From NCBI RefSeq assembly GCF_040207125.1, contig NZ_CP157940.1, positions 1,860,001-1,924,000 of the forward strand: a DNA stretch of 64,000 bases. Reading direction: 5' to 3'. The position numbers were made by a program, and so were the translations under genes. The DNA comes from Lacrimispora sp. BS-2 (GTDB lineage: Bacteria > Bacillota > Clostridia > Lachnospirales > Lachnospiraceae). The notes under the pieces are model-generated. The model worked only from the letters and a program-made list of their open reading frames with translations, did not search any database and had not been told where the DNA came from. Within the stretch, counting starts at the first letter, position 1; each line of letters starts with the position of its first letter. Positions 1-7,633 of the stretch are shown one piece after another.

Positions 1-135
1 TTCTATTCCAATCCTGGACAATGCAAGAGCAATGACCCCTATCTCAAGCTGTATCACAAGCGTCACAAGGAGGAATGCTCCGTAACCGATGCCCACTCTT
101 GTAAATGCTTTCCACGCATTTCTTTTATCTTCCAC
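1..135 (-). CDS. Membrane protein, N-terminal part only
   Basis: Only the first 45 codons lie in the window; the gene continues beyond the left edge. The GTG start at 133-135 is chosen because an AGGAGG ribosome binding site (145-150) sits 9 bases upstream. The ATG closer to that site is in a different frame that stops quickly. The peptide begins with a short charged stretch (VEDKRNAWKAF) and continues into a hydrophobic segment, so it is likely an integral membrane protein. The pattern recalls the start of CPBP-type membrane proteases, but too little is visible to assign a family. Confidence 0.55.
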   Translation of the reverse strand, partial: MEDKRNAWKAFTRVGIGYGAFLLVTLVIQLEIGVIALALSRIGIE

Positions 136-163
136 AATTTCATACCTCCTGCCAGTAGGTATC

Positions 164-192
164 AGTTTATCACAGATCAGAGAAAAGCGCAA
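164..192 (-). promoter_or_regulatory. Probable sigma-A promoter for the left-edge gene
   Basis: On the minus strand TTGCGC (187-192) and TAAACT (164-169) are separated by 17 bases and lie about 30 bases upstream of the GTG start. The match to the consensus is moderate. Confidence 0.4.
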
Positions 193-343
193 TTATTCCA
201 GAACCCACATTCTGACGAAATAAGAATCTGCTTTGCAGGCTCCCGCGCCGAAGCGCGTTTGCTTTTTCAGCCATATTTCCTTATGACGGGGTGCGCATCC
301 CGAAGAGTTTTTATATCATAGGACGCACTTTCTATAATATAAA

Positions 344-390
344 AAAGACCCGGAAGAAGCTCGGTAAAATACCTGCCCCTCCGGGTCTTT
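344..390 (-). terminator. Rho-independent terminator after the EF-G-like gene
   Basis: The arms AAAGACCCGGA (344-354) and TCCGGGTCTTT (380-390) are perfectly complementary. Read on the minus strand the stem is followed by a T-rich tract. It lies just beyond the stop codon of the EF-G-like gene. Confidence 0.85.
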
Positions 391-398
391 CCTGTCTT

Positions 399-2501
399 TT
401 AAGATTCTACTCTGTCAATCTTGGAAGCCCGCTCCTCTATTTCTCTCTTCTGAACATCTCCTGGAGCCAGTTCATAGCGGCTGAATTCATACTCATAGGT
501 TCCAATGCCTCCGGTCATAGAACGAAGATCTGTATTATAGCCGAACAGTTCGGACATAGGTACATCCGCCTCAATGATCTGCTTTCCATTGTGGTTGGAA
601 TTCATTCCCAGAACACGGCCTCTTCTGCGGTTTAAATCTCCCATAACATCTCCGGTGAATTTATCCGGGACCGTAACCTTAAGGGAAGCAATGGGTTCAA
701 GCAGAACCGGATTGGCATCCATAAATCCCTTTTTAAAAGCAAGGGTCGCAGCCATCTTAAAGGCAAGCTCCGAGGAGTCTACCGGATGGTAAGAGCCGTC
801 GGTCAGCGTAGCCTTTAATCCCACTACCGGGTAAGCGGCAAGAGGTCCTTTTAAGACGCACTCTGCAATACCCTTTTCAACTGCCGGGAAATAATTTCTC
901 GGCACAGCCCCGCCAAATACGCATTCATCAAATACATAAGGAGTTTCCAGATCACCGGACGGCTCAAAGCTCATCTTAACGTCACCGTACTGTCCGTGTC
1001 CGCCGGACTGCTTCTTATACTTGCCCTGGACTTCCACTTTCTTACGAAGGGTCTCCCGGAAAGCAAATTTAGGTTTGCTCAGTTCAATGTCAACCTTATA
1101 GCGGTTTAAAAGCTTGCTTACAACCACATCAAGCTGCTGGTCACCAATGGCATAAAGGAGAGACTGGCGGTTTTCCGTATCATTGACTACCTTTAAGGTC
1201 CAATCCTCTTCCGTCAGCTTTGCAAGAGCAGTTGAAACCTTATCATCGTCGCCTTTTGTCTTGGTTTTATAACGCATATACGTATATGGAGTGGATATCT
1301 CCGGCTTATGATATACGATGGGAGCAGAACGGAGGGCAATGGTATCACCGGTCTGGGTCACGTTGAGCTTTGACACTGCTCCGATATCTCCTGCCTTTAA
1401 TTCCGTAACTTCGATGGCATCCTTTCCTCTTAAAACGTAAAGCTTTCCGACTTTTTCCTCTGTGTCCTTATTCACGTTAAAAATAGCGGAATCAGGCTTT
1501 AAGGTGCCGGTACAAATCTTAAGCAGGGAATACTTTCCGATAAACGGGTCCACAATGGTCTTAAATACACGGGCAGACAGGGATACATGATCGTTATATT
1601 GGGCTGTAAAGCGCTCCCCTGTGGAAACATCCACGCCGATGCACTCAAAGTAATCGGGGGATGGAAAATACTTATCTATGGCCTGAAGCACCATCTTGGC
1701 GCCCTGGGCGTTGATTCCGGATCCCAGCATGACCGGAACAATGTTTCCTTTTATCACATGTTCCCGAAGAGCAGAAGAAATCTCATCAATGGTGAACTCG
1801 TCACCGGAGAAATAGCGCTCCATATATTCCTCGCTGGTTTCCGCCACGGCCTCCATAAGAGCTTCACGGGCAATTCCCAGGTTCTTCTGGCTATATTCAG
1901 GAATCTCACATTCTTCATAATCACTATTAACGGTAAAACGCCGGCCTGCCATCTTTACAACATTAACAAAACCTACGAACTTTTCGTTTTCACGAATGGG
2001 GAGGTGGAACGGCGCTATCTTTCTTCCGAATTCTTTATCAAGCTTTAATAACAATTCACGGAAACTTGCATGATCGTCATCCATATTTGTCACAAAGAAA
2101 AGTCTGGGTAACTTGTACTTTTCGCACAGTTCCCACGCTTTTAATGTTCCAACTTCAATACCTGCCTTACAATTTACAACTATTACTGCTGCATCCGCAA
2201 CACTGATGGCTTCTTCAACCTCGCCAACAAAATCAAAATATCCGGGAGTATCAAGCAGATTGATCTTGATCGGTCCATCCTCTCCTTTATACTCCAAAGG
2301 AATCAGGGTAGTAGAGATGGAGAACTGTCTCTTGATCTCTTCTTTGTCATAATCGCTGATGGTATTGCCATCGGTAATTTTTCCCATTCTGCTGATGGCT
2401 CCGGTAATCAACGCCATAGCTTCTGCCAGGGTGGTTTTACCGGCGCCCCCGTGCCCAAGTAAGGCGACGTTACGGATCTGTTTGGTTCCATACACGTTCA
2501 T
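399..2501 (-). CDS. Elongation factor G-like GTPase (EF-G paralog)
   Basis: This is a 700-residue translational GTPase of the EF-G family, acting on the ribosome or a related target. The P-loop GHGGAGKT is at residues 16-23 and DTPG at 84-87, followed by EF-G domains II to V. The usual NKxD guanine-recognition motif reads TNMDD at 138-142, which is typical of divergent EF-G paralogs rather than the housekeeping factor. The ATG at 2499-2501 is chosen because an AGGAGG site sits 7 bases upstream; an upstream extension of the frame has no ribosome binding site. The gene stands alone, not in the usual rpsL-rpsG-fusA-tuf operon, which also argues for a paralog. It has its own promoter (2540-2568) and terminator. 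Its cellular role is not established from sequence. Confidence 0.88.
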   Translation of the reverse strand: MNVYGTKQIRNVALLGHGGAGKTTLAEAMALITGAISRMGKITDGNTISDYDKEEIKRQFSISTTLIPLEYKGEDGPIKINLLDTPGYFDFVGEVEEAISVADAAVIVVNCKAGIEVGTLKAWELCEKYKLPRLFFVTNMDDDHASFRELLLKLDKEFGRKIAPFHLPIRENEKFVGFVNVVKMAGRRFTVNSDYEECEIPEYSQKNLGIAREALMEAVAETSEEYMERYFSGDEFTIDEISSALREHVIKGNIVPVMLGSGINAQGAKMVLQAIDKYFPSPDYFECIGVDVSTGERFTAQYNDHVSLSARVFKTIVDPFIGKYSLLKICTGTLKPDSAIFNVNKDTEEKVGKLYVLRGKDAIEVTELKAGDIGAVSKLNVTQTGDTIALRSAPIVYHKPEISTPYTYMRYKTKTKGDDDKVSTALAKLTEEDWTLKVVNDTENRQSLLYAIGDQQLDVVVSKLLNRYKVDIELSKPKFAFRETLRKKVEVQGKYKKQSGGHGQYGDVKMSFEPSGDLETPYVFDECVFGGAVPRNYFPAVEKGIAECVLKGPLAAYPVVGLKATLTDGSYHPVDSSELAFKMAATLAFKKGFMDANPVLLEPIASLKVTVPDKFTGDVMGDLNRRRGRVLGMNSNHNGKQIIEADVPMSELFGYNTDLRSMTGGIGTYEYEFSRYELAPGDVQKREIEERASKIDRVES

Positions 2502-2539
2502 AAACATTCCTCCTGTTCGGTATTTAAGTCTATAAGGAT

Positions 2540-2568
2540 ATTTTACTAAAAATGTCGTATAATTGCAA
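2540..2568 (-). promoter_or_regulatory. Promoter of the EF-G-like gene
   Basis: TTGCAA (2563-2568) and TAAAAT (2540-2545) on the minus strand are spaced 17 bases apart, about 40 bases upstream of the chosen start. Confidence 0.55.
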
Positions 2569-2621
2569 GCAAAAGGTGCAATTTGCACAAATATTTTTTA
2601 CACATTTTTCCAATTACGCAA

Positions 2622-2646
2622 AAGAAAAGAGAGGCAAGCCCTCCCT
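2622..2646 (-). terminator. Probable terminator after the BadF-family kinase
   Basis: On the minus strand a GGGAGG / CCTCTC stem with a short GC-containing loop is followed by TTTTCTTTT. It lies directly after the kinase stop codon. The stem contains one G-U pair, so it is moderate in strength. Confidence 0.55.
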
Positions 2647-2653
2647 TCTTTTA

Positions 2654-3574
2654 TTACAGTGATCTGGCCGCCTTAAGTGCCGTATCCAGGGCACTCATCT
2701 TTGGTATCCCGATCTCAGTACCCGGCATCCCTTCCCGGACTTTCTCTTCCACTATACTGTGGATCATATCATTTTTAACCAGAACACTGCCCCAGAGCCA
2801 AAGGTTTAGCTTATCCGCCGGACTCTTTAAATCCATCTTGGCAAAGGTATCCCGGATAAGTCCCCACAAAGCCGCCCCGCATTCCCGGTGAATGCGGATG
2901 GCTTCACGATCGCCCTGGGAAGCTGCCTGAAATGCAAATAAGGATAGTCTGGCGATCTCCGACTTTTCCATAAGATTGGCGTTGATAAAATCGTCTATTT
3001 TTTCCAGCGAATCAAGCCCTGTTTTCTCTATAATAAGAGGTGTGAGAACGGGACATTTGATTCGTCCGGACAGCTCATCTCCTACTGCTTTTAAGACTTT
3101 TAAGCCCATATCAAACCCACTTCCCTCATCGCTGATGATGTGGTTCCAGCCGCCGGTCCGGTATATACTTCCTTTTTTATCTCTCCCAAAGCATATCGAA
3201 CCAGTCCCTGAGATGACTACCAGGGCCGGTTCTTCCGTCATGTGAAGGAACACCTGGCAGTCATTTAACACCAGAAGCCTTTCATGAGGAAATCCCATCT
3301 CTTCAAAGCTGGACTTACAATCATGCTCATCTGACGGAGAATCGATCCCGCTGGCTGCTACACAAATCCCCAGACAACAGCCGGGATCCAGTTTTAACTC
3401 ATCAAGCGCCGGGAGCACCAGACTACGGTATCGAAGCCGGCTTTTTTCTATTCCATCCGTATTGAGGCTGCATCCCGGTGCCGTAAATTCTCCAAGTACA
3501 GCCCCATCCGGATCACAGATTTTTAGCCGCCCGTTAGTTCCACCAATATCCAATCCTGCATAATATCCTTTCAT
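2654..3574 (-). CDS. BadF/BadG-family sugar kinase (N-acetylglucosamine kinase-like)
   Basis: The 306-residue protein has the actin-like ATPase fold of the BadF/BadG/BcrA/BcrD family. The phosphate-1 motif LDIGGTN is at residues 8-14, and a second phosphate motif VVISGTGSICFG lies near 130. In the family the small cytoplasmic members phosphorylate amino sugars such as N-acetylglucosamine, though substrate cannot be fixed here. A TAAGGAGG site precedes the ATG. The gene starts only 21 bases after the 84-aa ORF of the retron unit, with no terminator between, so it may be co-transcribed with the reverse transcriptase. I consider it an ordinary metabolic gene placed next to the retron rather than a proven retron component. 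Confidence 0.8.
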   Translation of the reverse strand: MKGYYAGLDIGGTNGRLKICDPDGAVLGEFTAPGCSLNTDGIEKSRLRYRSLVLPALDELKLDPGCCLGICVAASGIDSPSDEHDCKSSFEEMGFPHERLLVLNDCQVFLHMTEEPALVVISGTGSICFGRDKKGSIYRTGGWNHIISDEGSGFDMGLKVLKAVGDELSGRIKCPVLTPLIIEKTGLDSLEKIDDFINANLMEKSEIARLSLFAFQAASQGDREAIRIHRECGAALWGLIRDTFAKMDLKSPADKLNLWLWGSVLVKNDMIHSIVEEKVREGMPGTEIGIPKMSALDTALKAARSL

Positions 3575-3595
3575 GATACTTTCCTCCTTATAGTT

Positions 3596-3850
3596 TTACT
3601 TCCATGGCAGAAAACCTGCCGTAGTAAACATCTCCTTCCCTTCCAGAAGATGGTTTTTTAACGAAATTTGCTGCGAGGTGCTGCACGGGTAATTTTCCAT
3701 TTTTTCTATGGAACAATCAAATCCCATGACCCGTTCCAGAATCTGTGGACGTTCAGCCTTTAAGGGCATTTTGTAAAAACGCTCCATAAAGCTTACATAA
3801 GTCTCTGATTCCCTGTTAAGGCTTCTTCGATCATTCTGATTTCCTGCCAA
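3596..3850 (-). CDS. Small protein of unknown function, overlapping the retron RT
   Basis: This 84-residue ORF overlaps the last 20 bases of the reverse transcriptase gene in another frame and would start at a TTG codon (3848-3850). No clear ribosome binding site is visible, so translation may be coupled to the RT or begin at an internal ATG (residue 22). The product is basic in its first half, with no membrane segment and no domain I recognise. Its position directly behind a retron RT suggests a retron accessory or effector protein, but this is inference from neighbourhood only. Confidence 0.5.
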   Translation of the reverse strand: MAGNQNDRRSLNRESETYVSFMERFYKMPLKAERPQILERVMGFDCSIEKMENYPCSTSQQISLKNHLLEGKEMFTTAGFLPWK

Positions 3851-4817
3851 GTACAGCCAAAAGCTTTTGCTCCGCTTCTTTAAACCACTGATCCTCAGGA
3901 TTTATCAAAAGGACATACTGTATTCTTCCTATAAGAGAAACAAGATACTGACTCTCCGGAACCCGCAAATCACTTTTGCTCCTCTCCAGGTGGGACTTTA
4001 CCCCGTATTTCAGGCAGTAAAAAATCTCCTGCCGCAGCTTTCTTCTGTAATCCCCCGAAACCTGTAGTTTCTCATTGACCACGATACCCGTGACAGACTG
4101 TCTTCCGTTGCGGTATAGAATCCTGGTCTTCGTTTCATTGAGTTCAAACCCCATGGCATTTAAAAAACCGGAGACCTTCCGGATAACCAGGCCCGGGTTA
4201 AAATCACCGGAAAACGTCATATCATCACAGTACCTGGTATAGGAGATTCCTTTATTCCCGCACCATTTGTTTATGAATTCATCAAAATCCTTCATAACCA
4301 GGTTGGAAACTGCGGGCGATGTGGGAGCCCCCTGAGGCAGAAATTCGTTGCAGCAGCATAAGGCAGTCAGCATGGTTCCTACCGCAGGAGGGAAATACCT
4401 GACAGGAAAAACGCTTTTTAACACCATGGGAAATGAAATACTTCCGAAAAAATCTTTTATATCCAGTTTTACCACCACATTTTTTCCTGTATGGCCCCTG
4501 GCATTGGACACCACTCCTGCACCTTTGTGGTAGGCTGTGGCACAGCCGGAGACCGCATATCCGTCCAGGATATGATGCAGGATATTTCTCTGTATTCTCA
4601 TCAGCATGTAATCCGGCACCGTAAGACTCCGCGTTCTTCCGTCTCTCTTTGGAATACGGACGGTATGATAATGGCGTTCCGTATGGTTGCTGAAAGCATA
4701 AAGACATGCCATTATCTTCTGGTCCGGCCAACTGGTGTTCCCCAGAAGTCGGAAAGATAACAGCATGTCCCTGCAATACTCCGGCGTACAATATTTCCAT
4801 AAATCTGTCTTATACAT
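3831..4817 (-). CDS. Retron-type reverse transcriptase
   Basis: This is a retron RT that would copy the msd part of the adjacent RNA into branched msDNA. Numbering from the upstream ATG (4829), the motifs are the retron-specific NAxxH motif as NARGH at 109-113, the first catalytic aspartate region LDIKDFFGSI at 122-131, LPQGAPTSP at 164-172, the active site as YCDD at 200-203 (YADD in most retrons), and the retron VTG motif in RQSVTGIVVN at 244-253. Length (about 330 aa) is normal for the family. The ATG at 4815-4817 is preferred because GGAGG lies 5 bases upstream; the ATG 12 bases earlier has no site. The msr-msd RNA ends about 50 bases upstream, as expected for retrons. It is not a group II intron RT: there is no maturase or endonuclease domain. 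Confidence 0.93.
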   Translation of the reverse strand: MYKTDLWKYCTPEYCRDMLLSFRLLGNTSWPDQKIMACLYAFSNHTERHYHTVRIPKRDGRTRSLTVPDYMLMRIQRNILHHILDGYAVSGCATAYHKGAGVVSNARGHTGKNVVVKLDIKDFFGSISFPMVLKSVFPVRYFPPAVGTMLTALCCCNEFLPQGAPTSPAVSNLVMKDFDEFINKWCGNKGISYTRYCDDMTFSGDFNPGLVIRKVSGFLNAMGFELNETKTRILYRNGRQSVTGIVVNEKLQVSGDYRRKLRQEIFYCLKYGVKSHLERSKSDLRVPESQYLVSLIGRIQYVLLINPEDQWFKEAEQKLLAVLGRKSE

Positions 4818-4867
4818 CGGCTCCTCCATACCAGTTATATTTTAAAATTCTTCCTTATTCCTGAAAA

Positions 4868-5058
4868 AACAGCAGAAGCAATACAATCAAGATGCCGTAA
4901 GATGCGAAGATGTACAAGCCGCAGGTGTAAGCACATGCAATGTGCGGAAGTACCTCGCAGCAGATTACGGCCTTTTCCTATACCATGAAAATCCCGGCAG
5001 CGACTCGCTGCCCGGCCGTAGGTCCATTACCTGCAGAAATACTATTGCTTCTGCTGTT
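4868..5058 (-). ncRNA. Retron msr-msd RNA with a1/a2 repeats
   Basis: The ends form a perfect 16-bp inverted repeat: AACAGCAGAAGCAATA is the 5' end on the minus strand (5058-5043) and its complement TATTGCTTCTGCTGTT is the 3' end (4883-4868). These are the a1/a2 arms of a retron. A guanosine follows a1 at 5042, where the branching G is expected. The msr part holds a GC-rich hairpin around 4993-5015 (GGCAGCGA with TCGCTGCC). A TACGGCC / GGCCGTA pair links 5014-5020 to 4966-4972. The msd part can form a long imperfect stem starting CCGTAA (4970-4965) with TTACGG (4900-4895) and capped by GCACAT-TGC-ATGTGC. The RT gene begins about 50 bases downstream. Exact msr/msd and branch positions are inferred. 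Confidence 0.85.
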
Positions 5059-5067
5059 ATGTTTATT

Positions 5068-5076
5068 ATTCTATCA
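5068..5076 (-). promoter_or_regulatory. Extended -10 promoter for the retron RNA
   Basis: TGATAGAAT on the minus strand is an extended -10 element. Transcription would begin about 7 bases downstream, near 5060, which coincides with the first base of the a1 arm. No strong -35 is seen. Confidence 0.45.
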
Positions 5077-5126
5077 CAACTCTCAAATATTTATAAGACC
5101 TATTTGTGATTTACCAACTACGAGAT

Positions 5127-6137
5127 TTACAAACCAAGTACCTCTTTAATACCGCTGTAATCCGGCATAAAATCAGGATTGATAATATCAGTCACAATCT
5201 TATTAGAATCAGCAACATCAAATGTTTTTTCAAATACGGGAGGTGTTAAAACTTCAACATAATAATTTGAGAGTTTTGCAGACAGATCATTCACTTCCTT
5301 TGCATAGCCGGCATTTGAAATTTGTCCGCGGATAAGAAGATTATCCAATTCATTCTTCTTTTCTGCTATTTGTATATCTGTCTCGGCAATCGCAGGAACA
5401 GCTGAAGATTCAAGGGGCAAAATCGAAAAAATCAATTTTTTACGCATATCTCCAAGATTTTCTCCAGACAACTGTTTTTTCAGTCCCAAAACAGTAGAAA
5501 TATGTAAATCTTCGTGAATGGTTTCCAATTCTTTATGTGCCGGACTCAATTCTGCTGCATCGGCAACGGAATCTGACGGATAATTATAATAAGTCTTATA
5601 AAATAAAACTAAAGAATGAACATAACTTCCAATCTCTTTATCATGCCCCGTCCCTCTATTACCGTAAAAGAACCGTGAAGAATTGAATGAAACCGGCCAA
5701 TTCACTCCTGCGTTAACAGTATCATTAAAATTTGTTGCACTTGCTATTGTATTGCACATTTGATGGCAAACTCCGGTAACTCCATAAACAATTCCTGAAC
5801 AATCACCAAGATTTGACCACCCACCGTTCTTTCGGTTATATTCTGTACGATTAATATCATCATCGCTGCTGCCGTTGCCCCACATTGCTAAACGTCTTGC
5901 GATTTTCGAATGGCAGCTAAGTTTATAACCTAATTTTCTGGAATCTTTTTCCCAAAATGTTGGTGTCCAAAAATTAACGGGGTAGTGATTGCTGCTATCA
6001 CTACAGCCGCCATAGCACGGAAAGTACACCGTCATATTTGGGTGAAAATCATTCTCTTCCATAATGGCATAGGTGTGCTCTGACGTGTTGTTGCAGATTG
6101 GATACCAACCTACCTGAAGCGTAGAATTTAGTTTCAT
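5127..6137 (-). CDS. Uncharacterised 336-aa protein upstream of the retron
   Basis: I do not recognise a named family. The protein has no signal peptide or membrane segment. The most striking part is a Cys/His block, GDCSGIVYGVTGVCHQ (residues 111-126, with C113, C124 and H125), preceded by several further Cys and His residues (C15, C41, C45, C75, H76). This could be a metal site or a Cys-His hydrolase centre. The C-terminal half is more helical and charged. A GTAAAGGAGA site precedes the ATG and a promoter sits at 6196-6224. It is on the same strand as the retron RNA and ends 68 bases before it with no terminator, so read-through into the retron is possible. A role as retron partner is a hypothesis. 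Confidence 0.75.
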   Translation of the reverse strand: MKLNSTLQVGWYPICNNTSEHTYAIMEENDFHPNMTVYFPCYGGCSDSSNHYPVNFWTPTFWEKDSRKLGYKLSCHSKIARRLAMWGNGSSDDDINRTEYNRKNGGWSNLGDCSGIVYGVTGVCHQMCNTIASATNFNDTVNAGVNWPVSFNSSRFFYGNRGTGHDKEIGSYVHSLVLFYKTYYNYPSDSVADAAELSPAHKELETIHEDLHISTVLGLKKQLSGENLGDMRKKLIFSILPLESSAVPAIAETDIQIAEKKNELDNLLIRGQISNAGYAKEVNDLSAKLSNYYVEVLTPPVFEKTFDVADSNKIVTDIINPDFMPDYSGIKEVLGL

Positions 6138-6195
6138 AGTATTCTCCTTTACTATTGACCACCGCTAAAACTACAAGTTCATTTTCTATTATTAA

Positions 6196-6224
6196 ATTAT
6201 AACAAATCCCAGGCTCGTAGTAAA
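6196..6224 (-). promoter_or_regulatory. Promoter of the 336-aa protein gene
   Basis: On the minus strand TTTACT (6219-6224) and TATAAT (6196-6201) are spaced by exactly 17 bases, about 60 bases upstream of the ATG. Confidence 0.55.
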
Positions 6225-6554
6225 TAACACATTTCGCAGTATATTCAACGACGTTTTATATAAAAATAATTGGTATAGATGCCATATTTATGATTTTACA
6301 TATTATTTATCTTGTTTTTTTACCTGTTAAATTTATTCGTACCGTTTTAGTATCAAAACCATGTATTGTTTGGTAAATCCCGGCTATATTAAGGTTTCCA
6401 ACGCCACCCCCAGCCTCTTGATAGCTGTAACATATCAAACTGCTACAATCATAATGGTTTCAAATATGCCACTGTTTTGCTTTGCTAAATATCCCTGAAA
6501 TCCTTTCTAAATAATAATTTACGTTAATGCGTCGAAGTTTAACGTGCAAAAGCG
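6225..6554. other. AT-rich intergenic stretch between the retron region and the aro operon
   Basis: I see no ORF with a ribosome binding site, no clear hairpin terminator and no repeat in this stretch. It separates divergent transcription units and ends at the aro promoter. Confidence 0.5.
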
Positions 6555-6583
6555 TTGACAACTCCCATTCAATAGATTACAAT
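6555..6583 (+). promoter_or_regulatory. Promoter of the aromatic amino acid operon
   Basis: A perfect -35 TTGACA (6555-6560) is separated by 17 bases from TACAAT (6578-6583). The leader to the first ATG is only about 30 bases, leaving no room for a T-box or attenuator, so control is more likely by feedback on the enzyme. Confidence 0.75.
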
Positions 6584-6619
6584 GGGGATTAAACATTTGC
6601 AAAAGAAAGGTAGAAATAT

Positions 6620-7633
6620 ATGATCATCATTATGAAAGCAAATGCTTCCGAGGAAGCAGTAGATAAAATCAAGTACTTAATCGAATCAAACGGACTTCAG
6701 GCCCATTTATCAAAAGGGACGGAAGTAACTATAGTAGGCGTTGTAGGAGATAAGACAAAGCTCCAGGGCACAAACATCGAGATGCTGGAAGGTGTTGACA
6801 AAATCGTTGCCGTGACCGAAACCTACAAGCTGGTGAACAAAAAATTTCATCCGGAAGATTCCGTCATAACCATTGGAAACGCAAAAATCGGTCCGGGCCA
6901 TCTTACCATGATGGCCGGTCCATGCGCCATTGAAAATCACGATATGGTCCTGGAAACTGCATTTGCAGTAAAAAAAGCAGGCGCCCAGTTCCTGCGCGGC
7001 GGAGCCTACAAGCCCAGGACCTCCCCTTACGCATTCCAGGGCCTGGAAGAGGAAGGGCTGAAATACATGAAGGAAGCCAGGGAAGCCACCGGGCTTAATA
7101 TCGTTTGTGAGGTCACAAGCCTGCGTGCTCTTGAAACGTCTGTAAAATATGTGGACATGATCCAGATCGGCGCACGGAACATGCAGAATTTCGAGCTTTT
7201 AAAAGAAGCTGGAAAAGCCGGTATACCGGTTCTATTAAAAAGAGGACTGTCCGCCACCATTGATGAATGGCTGAATGCTGCAGAATACATCGCCTCCGAA
7301 GGAAATCCAAATATCGTTCTTTGCGAACGAGGCATCCGTACCTACGAAACTGCCACCAGAAACACTCTGGATATCAGCGCCGTACCGGTTATCCGCGCCA
7401 AGAGCCACCTTCCTATCATCATTGACCCAAGCCATGCCACCGGAGTAAGGGCTTATATTGAGCCGATTTCCAAGGCTGCCATAGCAGTAGGAGCCGACGG
7501 CCTGATTGTGGAAGTCCATCCCTGCCCATCCTGCGCCCTGTCCGACGGCCCCCAGTCCCTGACCTTTGAACAGTTTGAGAATCTGACAGAAGAATTAAGG
7601 CCTTACGCCAAGCTTGCGGGGAGGACGTCTTAA
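6620..7633 (+). CDS. aroF: 3-deoxy-7-phosphoheptulonate synthase (DAHP synthase)
   Basis: It condenses phosphoenolpyruvate and erythrose 4-phosphate, the first step of the shikimate pathway. The 337-residue protein has an N-terminal ferredoxin-like regulatory domain (about 1-70) and then the TIM-barrel core starting near AGPCAIE (99-105). DPSHATG and the C-terminal EVHPCPSCALSDGPQS are typical of the short AroF-type (type I-beta) enzymes found in Bacillus, Clostridia and Thermotoga. In those enzymes the N-terminal domain binds the aromatic end product. It is the first gene of an operon: its stop overlaps the start of tyrA by one base. Confidence 0.93.
   Translation: MIIIMKANASEEAVDKIKYLIESNGLQAHLSKGTEVTIVGVVGDKTKLQGTNIEMLEGVDKIVAVTETYKLVNKKFHPEDSVITIGNAKIGPGHLTMMAGPCAIENHDMVLETAFAVKKAGAQFLRGGAYKPRTSPYAFQGLEEEGLKYMKEAREATGLNIVCEVTSLRALETSVKYVDMIQIGARNMQNFELLKEAGKAGIPVLLKRGLSATIDEWLNAAEYIASEGNPNIVLCERGIRTYETATRNTLDISAVPVIRAKSHLPIIIDPSHATGVRAYIEPISKAAIAVGADGLIVEVHPCPSCALSDGPQSLTFEQFENLTEELRPYAKLAGRTS

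Noticed and set aside
1587..2048. Plus-strand ORF inside the EF-G-like gene
   Set aside because: It is antisense to a clear GTPase, with no ribosome binding site and no recognisable sequence.
3831..4817. Group II intron or diversity-generating RT
   Set aside because: There is no maturase/endonuclease domain, no intron RNA domain V and no variable-template repeat pair. NAxxH and VTG motifs plus the a1/a2 RNA fit a retron.
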